Positions 19,449 to 25,499 of a stretch of 25,499 nucleotides of DNA are shown piece by piece. The DNA comes from Spirogloea muscicola (taxonomy: Eukaryota > Streptophyta > Zygnematophyceae > Spirogloeales > Spirogloeaceae): contig WELB01000213.1 of NCBI GenBank assembly GCA_009602725.1, forward strand, positions 8,403-33,901. The letters are read 5' to 3'. The notes beneath the pieces were generated by a model that did no database searches, had not been told where the DNA came from, and saw only the letters and a program-made list of their open reading frames with translations. Position 1 is the first letter of the stretch, and the number at the start of each line of letters is the position of its first letter. The position numbers and the translations under genes are program-made.

Positions 19449-22400
19449 TCAGTACCTCCGGCTGCTGCCAGTCGACATCAGGACTTTGGACCCCCGCCGG
19501 CCCTTCTTCCCAGAGACGGTTGCAGCAGGGACAACAGGCTGGCTACGAGGCACCTGGATGGCATCAGCAAACGATACCCGCTGCTCCCCCCAGCCTGCAC
19601 CGAGCAGCAGACAGACGCTTATGGTTACCAAGCCAGCCAGGGCTGAAGACCATTGGGAAGGCAAATCACCTTCTTCCGACAGCTATATTGCTGGCTCTAT
19701 CTTAAGCCTGGAAGGAACATCAAGTCTCTGTATCATAGGAGGAAAGCTGCAATTTGGCTATGGAGTGGAATGGCTTGACCACCTGAATTGACAGGTGATG
19801 CTGCCAGGCTGCTGCCGTCACCATCGCTGTCACCAGGAGTGGCAGCATTGCGCTGCTGGAGGCCAGGGGCATCCAGGCCAGAGGCGAAGCCCAGCTCAGC
19901 AACCCGCGAAAACGACACCCTGGGGACCGCCACCATGGGCACTCCCGCTGATGGAGCAGCCCCACCAAGCCCGTCGCCAGTACTGCCGCTGCCAAGCGGG
20001 GGCATGTCGGCTGCACTCTGCGAAGATGTGCCTGGCAGCCGCACGCCGAGAATGGGAGCAACTAAGGTCAATGAGAAGGAGCACCGCAGATTGAGTCCTA
20101 TGACTTCATGTCCAGATATCTGGTCAATGGCCCAAATAATCATGCAGCTCAAAAGTTACAAAACACTATTAAGCTTACTTATAATCATGGGGCTAGCTCA
20201 GCTTGCTCAGCTCCATTCAACAAACAAGACTGTATATCTTTCATGACAAGCTACAATGCAAAGTGAGATACATAAATGAATGCATTCAGATCTAACAAAT
20301 ACTGATCGATCACTACAGAACCCTGCCCCCAATATTGAGACCATGCTAGAAATACTATCAAAGTTCATTGGACGCAGGGCGCTTTCACCTTCAGAGTCAG
20401 ACGGCCAGGCCCCTGGGAAGCCCTCCAGCGTGGCAGCAAAATCATGCCCCTTGGGTAAATGCAACGCAGCCGCAGCTGCCGCAACCTCTGCAGCCTCCGC
20501 GCGCTTGCGGCGCAGCTGCTCCTCCTGCTCCTGCAGCAATAGAATCCAATGGACATCAGCTACAGCTTCAGAAGTGGTCAGCAACGGGAGACCTTGGGCC
20601 CGAAATCAGGTAGGAGAGAAGCTGTCGCAGAGGTCCACTGACACCAGAAGAACGTCTCAGTTAAGACGAGGTATATTCAGCTGTCTTTACTTAGCAAAGA
20701 ATGACCAACCCAATTGCGATTTGTTAGATCAGGAAAGCCTTGCGACAAAGCCAATGCCAAATCTGCAGTGAATTGACGTCCACTAGCAGTACCAAGGGGC
20801 TCTGGCAGGTCAAGACACCTGTCGTGCGCGCCGCCGCCGGCGGTCCCGGCGTTGCTGAAGCTCGTCGAGGAAGGGCGCAAGCGCTGCTGGCGGCAGCAGC
20901 GGCCCAAGGTCGACTTCGCAGAGCGTGAAGGCAGCAGTGAGCGGCAGATGCGACAGGAAGCGGTACTTGCGCCGCAGCCCCTCTGTCTGCGTCAGCACCT
21001 CCGCTTCCACCAGCCTCGACTCAAGACTGTGAGCTAGGAGGAAAATCAAGGGTTAACGTTTCTGAGTACCTTGACTGAGAATCAATTAATCACATTATAC
21101 TCTGGAGTCCTCCCAGCAGGGTGTGACCACCAGTCAAGCTGATGCAGCATATGGCCAATTTGCAAAGCTCTTGCCGTCCCCCTTTTTATCAGCCTTTATG
21201 CCCGAAGAACAGGTAAGTGAAAGAGTGGAGCGGAGTTGACCTCAGCGGCAGCGCGTCGTATGAGCCATAGTGGCTGAGCAGGCATCGCATGACAAGTGGG
21301 TGCAGCACAAGGGACTGCCCATCGGAAGCCTGATGGAGCACCATAACCCGAGCCGCCACAAGGGTGAGCATGTCAGAAAGGATGCAGCGGAACCTGAGAT
21401 ATAGGAAGTCAGCTGCCCTCTCTGTAAAAACATCTTAAATTGCATCTGATTGTTCGCTATACAATCAAGCGGCTACTAGATGTTGTTAGACGAGACAACA
21501 ATCTGTTAACTTCAACGGACTGCGCTTATTGCTTCACCTGATAGAAGGCATAGTAGCCCCGCTCGTCGCTCTCCTCGCCGCCACTGGATGCCTCATCCCT
21601 CTGCCTGCCCTCCTCCTCCCTTCTCCCCCCATCCTCCTCTTCAACGCGCTCCAGCTCCGCTTTGCTGGGATCCGGATATGTCAGTGTTGTGCGGCCACCC
21701 TCCTCGTCGTCAGAGAAGGCGCTGTCGTACGTCCATGCCGCCTCTCTGCGCAGGGAGGCCATGGCCTCGGCTGCTGCTGCAGCGACGTCCAAACCCGGCG
21801 CAGCACCCCCAAGCACCGCCTCCTTCACCTTTCCGCGTGCAGCCGAGACTCCGCCTGAAGCTGAAGCCTGCGGCAGAGCGGTGGCCCTGGCCTGCGCCAG
21901 GATGCGCTGCTGCACTGGCGGGCTACTGGCCAGGAACTCGCTCGCCCTATGCTCCGTCCACGCCTGAGTGAAGGAAGGCACAACAAGGTCTCCTGGCTCG
22001 TCTTACAGATTAACAGAATGGGCGGCAGTGGCGCTAAGGTAAGGGGCTGTGCAACTAAAACTGTGTCGCTAGTCTGGCTAGAAATGTGGGTCATCGGAAA
22101 GAACAGCTCTGGGTTATCAAGTCGATCGAGGTCAGGCTCCAGGGCCCTTCCTTGAGGCTTGTGCGAGCACAAAGCTCGAGGAGGAAGGAGAGAGGAAAGA
22201 GGCAGGAGGCCACAAAGAAGATGGATGGACAAGGAGGAAGATGTGAGAAGGGAGTTGACCAGCTAGGCAGGCCAAACCATTGGACGAGAAGGGCTGTGAC
22301 ACAGGAACTGTGTTGTGTAGGGCACAATCGGCGACAAAGGAGGGGGCGTGCAGGAGAGCAGCATCAAGGTGACTCCAATAGCTGCGGTATCGGACTTAAA

Positions 22401-25234
22401 CCACGTAAATTTATCTGTAGGACATTGACAGGCGAATTGATGACTTTGGAGTGCAAGGAAGTGAGGAGGATGCACTTGAGATGGTCAAATGATGGTTCGC
22501 ACGTCTGCTGCATAGGAGGGAGGGGCAAAGTGACGGGGAGGAGGAAGAGGGGATGGAGGAGGGGGGCACCACCCCACAGCGGACCTGCTGGCGCTCCTTG
22601 AGCTGGTCCATGGCGGCGAAGATGTAGGGCAGGCGGGCGAGGTCCTCGGCGCCGCCGCCCGCCTGCGCGGCCTCGGCCCAGGACGTGAGCTCCGACGCGG
22701 CGGCGTCCGCCGCGCCGCCCGCATCGTCTGTTAGCGTCAGCTTCGAGTAGAGGTGGCAACCCCCGCCCTGGCTGGCGCGCGGGAAGGCAGCCGGCGGGGC
22801 CACGCCTGGCCCCAGCTCTGCTCGCTCGAAGCATGCCGTCGTAACCTGCACATGAAGGGGCTGGCAATTGTCAGCAAATGCTCACAATAAACACAGCCGC
22901 AAACGTACAACAATCTGGGCTTGAAATGGTGACTAGGACATTTTTCATGATGATCTCACAAGCTGAGTACGAGTAAGTGAGGACTAACCTTGGAGCGCTG
23001 GAGAAGCACAAAGCGAACAGTGTCGCCGACCTGCGGCGTTTGAAAGCTCTGCAGCACAGCCGTCCGCAGGTCCCTGTGCATCGAGGCAGGGCCCCGCAAG
23101 GTGGTTTTCAGGCCCCCAGGTCCAGTACATCAAACGTACACAAAGGCAAGGGTGAATGCCGCAAGGTGAGGGTGAAGGAGAGGATGAGGTCAAGGCTTAT
23201 GTACAGAAAGGTGGACTGGACAATACGGCTTAGTGTATGTCTTAGATCAATGAGAATTGCCTTGCGGCAGGGGCTGCACAAGTGCCTTAGGCTGTGGAGA
23301 GGGTGCGAAGCTTCCGAGGGGGCCAAGGGGAGGGGCCTGACTTGGTGCCCACGAGCGCGGCGCAGAGTGGGCAGCGCCGGAAGTGCTCGCCGGGCGGCCG
23401 GCGGCCGCCGACCTCCTCGCCGTGGCTGCCGTCATCCAGGAGGTGGTGCAGGATGCAGGGGAAGCAGAAGACATGGCCGCACGCCGTGATCTGGGGGCAC
23501 AGCGGCGGCGCATCCAGGCAGATGGGGCACTGGGGCGGGCCGGCGCCGGCAGGGGCCGCCACGGCCACGTCCACCGCCGCGACGTCGCCCCAGTCGATTG
23601 GCCTGTCGGGGTCGGCGACGTGCGCAGCGTAGTCGCCCAGGTCCGACACGAGGAAGCGGAAGTTGGCCTGCAAGCGCGGCAGCGAGCCGGTCAGCCAGCC
23701 TGCCTGGCCTTGGCTGCGCCCCTCCTGCGCCCTGCTCTGCATGCCTTCCTGCCCTCCCTCCTCCCTCCTCCTCGGGCATGTCAACACGTTGCTTGCTCCC
23801 TCGTTGGAGAGTCTTGCCCCCCTTCCTCCCTCCCTCCTCCCCTGCCAATGTCTCCTTCCCCTCTTTCCTGCGCGCTCTAAAGTCCCGGGCAATGGCAGCA
23901 CCTGGAGGAAGAGCTCGCGGTCGTATGCAGGCGCCCGGTGACGATGGCGTCCCCGCCGCGTGGGCACTGCCGCGGGCGACCGGGCGGTGCCGGCTGGCCG
24001 CACGTTGCTCTCGTACTTGAAGTTGAGGAGGTGGTTGGCAGCCGTCACGGGGACATGGCCGCGGCCAGCACGGCCTCCTCCGCTGCCGGCCCTCAGCCCG
24101 GCTCCCGGCTGGCCGGACCGCAGGCCCGCAGAGACCAATGGCAGCGCCGGTGACGCAGCGGCGGGCTGCGAGGAGCTCTCGCCGCGCACGCCTGGGGTCC
24201 CACAAGCAAGTGAAGCTCGATCAGAATAGAGGGAGGAATGCAAGAAACGGCTCTTCCAATGTAAGGCAATGGCTGTGAGAGGCCGGCCCAAAGGAAAGGT
24301 CTGCGAGGGCCGCAAGGTGCAAAAAGCAAGATAATAATCTCCAAGACTTCTGCAAGTTGGCCCTCAATAATCTCTAGTTAGGAGGCGCAGATCAGAATAA
24401 TTAGAGGGCGGGGAATGGTCTATGTACCAAATGATAAAGGAGAGAGGGAGGAGAGTGAATGCGGCTGCTGATATTAAAAGAGCGGCTGTGAAAGCCAGTC
24501 AGATGCATACAGGTGTTCTTGACGGAGCCACGGGCCAGGGAGACAGGGCGCTCTTAGTACCCCGGGGTCAGCAGTAGGAAGTCAAATGAGTTGAGGGGAG
24601 GAAGAGCAACCCCGCTGCGCAAGCCAGAGGCTGCTGCAAGGGCGCGACCGGCGCGGCGGGGGGAGTGGGAATGAAGGGGGAATTACACTTTGGCAAGCCC
24701 TACCGCCATCAGCCTCTGGAGATCCCGGCAGCACGAATGCTGCAGCCTGGGGGTTGAGCGGCCGCGACCCATGGCCGTCTGCCGGCGCGCCTCCCTGGCC
24801 GGTGGGGCTCAGGTCCGAGGCCGCAGCCGCTGCCTGCTGGCTCCGATGGGAGATGGACTGTGTGTTGAGCGATGGAGGGCCTGAGTGGCTCTGGGGGCCC
24901 CCGAGGAGCCGTGCCAAGCCGCCGGGCTGGGCGGCCGTCCCACCGTGCAGGTCTGCAGAAGCAGAAGTTCTGAAAGCCTTAATCATAAGGAACATATCTT
25001 AACGCATCGGTGTGCAGCCAGCAGAGTGGAGCGCTGGCAGTAGATGCCGAGAGCCAGCTTTGCCAGGAGGGTCGCGACAATTCATCCCGAAGAAGCTCAA
25101 GAAGTATATCAAAGAGCTCAGAGTAATCTAGCTAAGGGTGCGGGACCTGGCGCTCCATGCTGGGCGAGGACCAGGCTCGGCGGGCAGGGGTTGGGAGAAG
25201 GCTCCTGGGGCGGCGGCGAGGGCCTGCTCAACAT
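19449..25234 (-). CDS. RNF10: RNF10-like RING-type E3 ubiquitin ligase
   Basis: This is a likely E3 ubiquitin ligase of the conserved RNF10 family. Animal RNF10 ubiquitinates ribosomal proteins of stalled 40S subunits (known; function here inferred). Twelve exons join in frame to 862 residues: 25234-25147, 24952-24704, 24191-23902, 23667-23342, 23073-22989, 22845-22585, 21963-21538, 21329-21241, 21026-20819, 20530-20389, 20061-19783 and 19594-19449. The C3HC4 RING has Cys256, 259, 272, His274, Cys277, 280, 308 and 311. Family landmarks are NHLLNFKYE, FLQANFRFLV, CPQITACGHVFCFPCIL, LARLPYIFAAMDQL, YYAFYQASDGQSLVLHPL, RRKYRFLSHLPLTAAFTLCE, VSFSRVAELGFA, WGEQRVSFADAI and the terminal STGSSRRY. 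Exon 1 (29 residues, Pro-rich) is the least certain. Its ATG is the first after the GA tract, and its donor was chosen because it gives the phase-1 junction exon 2 needs. Human RNF10 is about 810 residues. Confidence 0.92.

Positions 25235-25499
<265 letters not shown>

Noticed and set aside
19369-20246. Plus-strand frames of 140 and 152 codons opposite the last RNF10 exons
   Set aside because: They are antisense to exons with strong RNF10 family matches and have no recognisable domains.
23432-24205. 257-codon minus-strand frame and several plus-strand frames over the RNF10-like RING region
   Set aside because: They are shadow frames in GC-rich coding sequence. The RING Cys/His ligands and family blocks are all in the chosen frame.

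Overview
The window looks like nuclear DNA of a green alga, probably a trebouxiophyte or a close chlorophyte (inferred). The genes are GC-rich and cut by many GT-AG introns. Their products are plant-type: a full-size ABCG/PDR transporter, a NERD1-type FG-GAP protein, an ER signal peptidase catalytic subunit and an RNF10-type RING protein. GCC-triplet, poly-C and CT simple repeats are common, and a dead reverse transcriptase sits near the left end. I assembled the four main genes exon by exon. Every junction I propose has GT-AG borders and keeps the reading frame.

Layout. 1-412 (minus): 5' end of an unidentified Ala-rich protein leaving the window. 886-1554 (plus): broken non-LTR-type reverse transcriptase. 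1606-2168: spacer with several perfect hairpins. 2169-11622 (minus): 26 exons of a PDR-type ABC transporter (1,233 residues visible), complete at the C-terminus but lacking the N-terminus and Walker A of NBD1. 11743: a single N. 11913-15380 (minus): 11 exons (434 residues) of a NERD1-like FG-GAP membrane protein, complete at the N-terminus but lacking roughly 260 C-terminal residues. 15381-15813: divergent spacer. 15814-19034 (plus): SEC11 signal peptidase in 7 exons, with a long first intron holding a minisatellite and telomere-like motifs. 19449-25234 (minus): an apparently complete 12-exon RNF10-like RING protein (862 residues). 25389-25499: a pure CT dinucleotide tract, which reads as GA upstream of RNF10 on its coding strand.

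The NERD1-like gene and SEC11 are divergent and share at most about 430 bp. SEC11 and RNF10 are convergent. SEC11 acts in the ER, and NERD1-type and PDR proteins are membrane proteins of the secretory pathway or plasma membrane, but I see no evidence of a functional cluster. The main caution is that the N at 11743 appears to hide several kilobases: the 3' end of one gene and the 5' end of the next are both missing there. I did not find a convincing new biological system. The most useful observations are this hidden gap, the all-phase-0 intron structure of the NERD1-like gene, in-frame alternative splice donors in the ABC transporter linker, and an alanine-codon tract where the SEC11 N-terminus should be.
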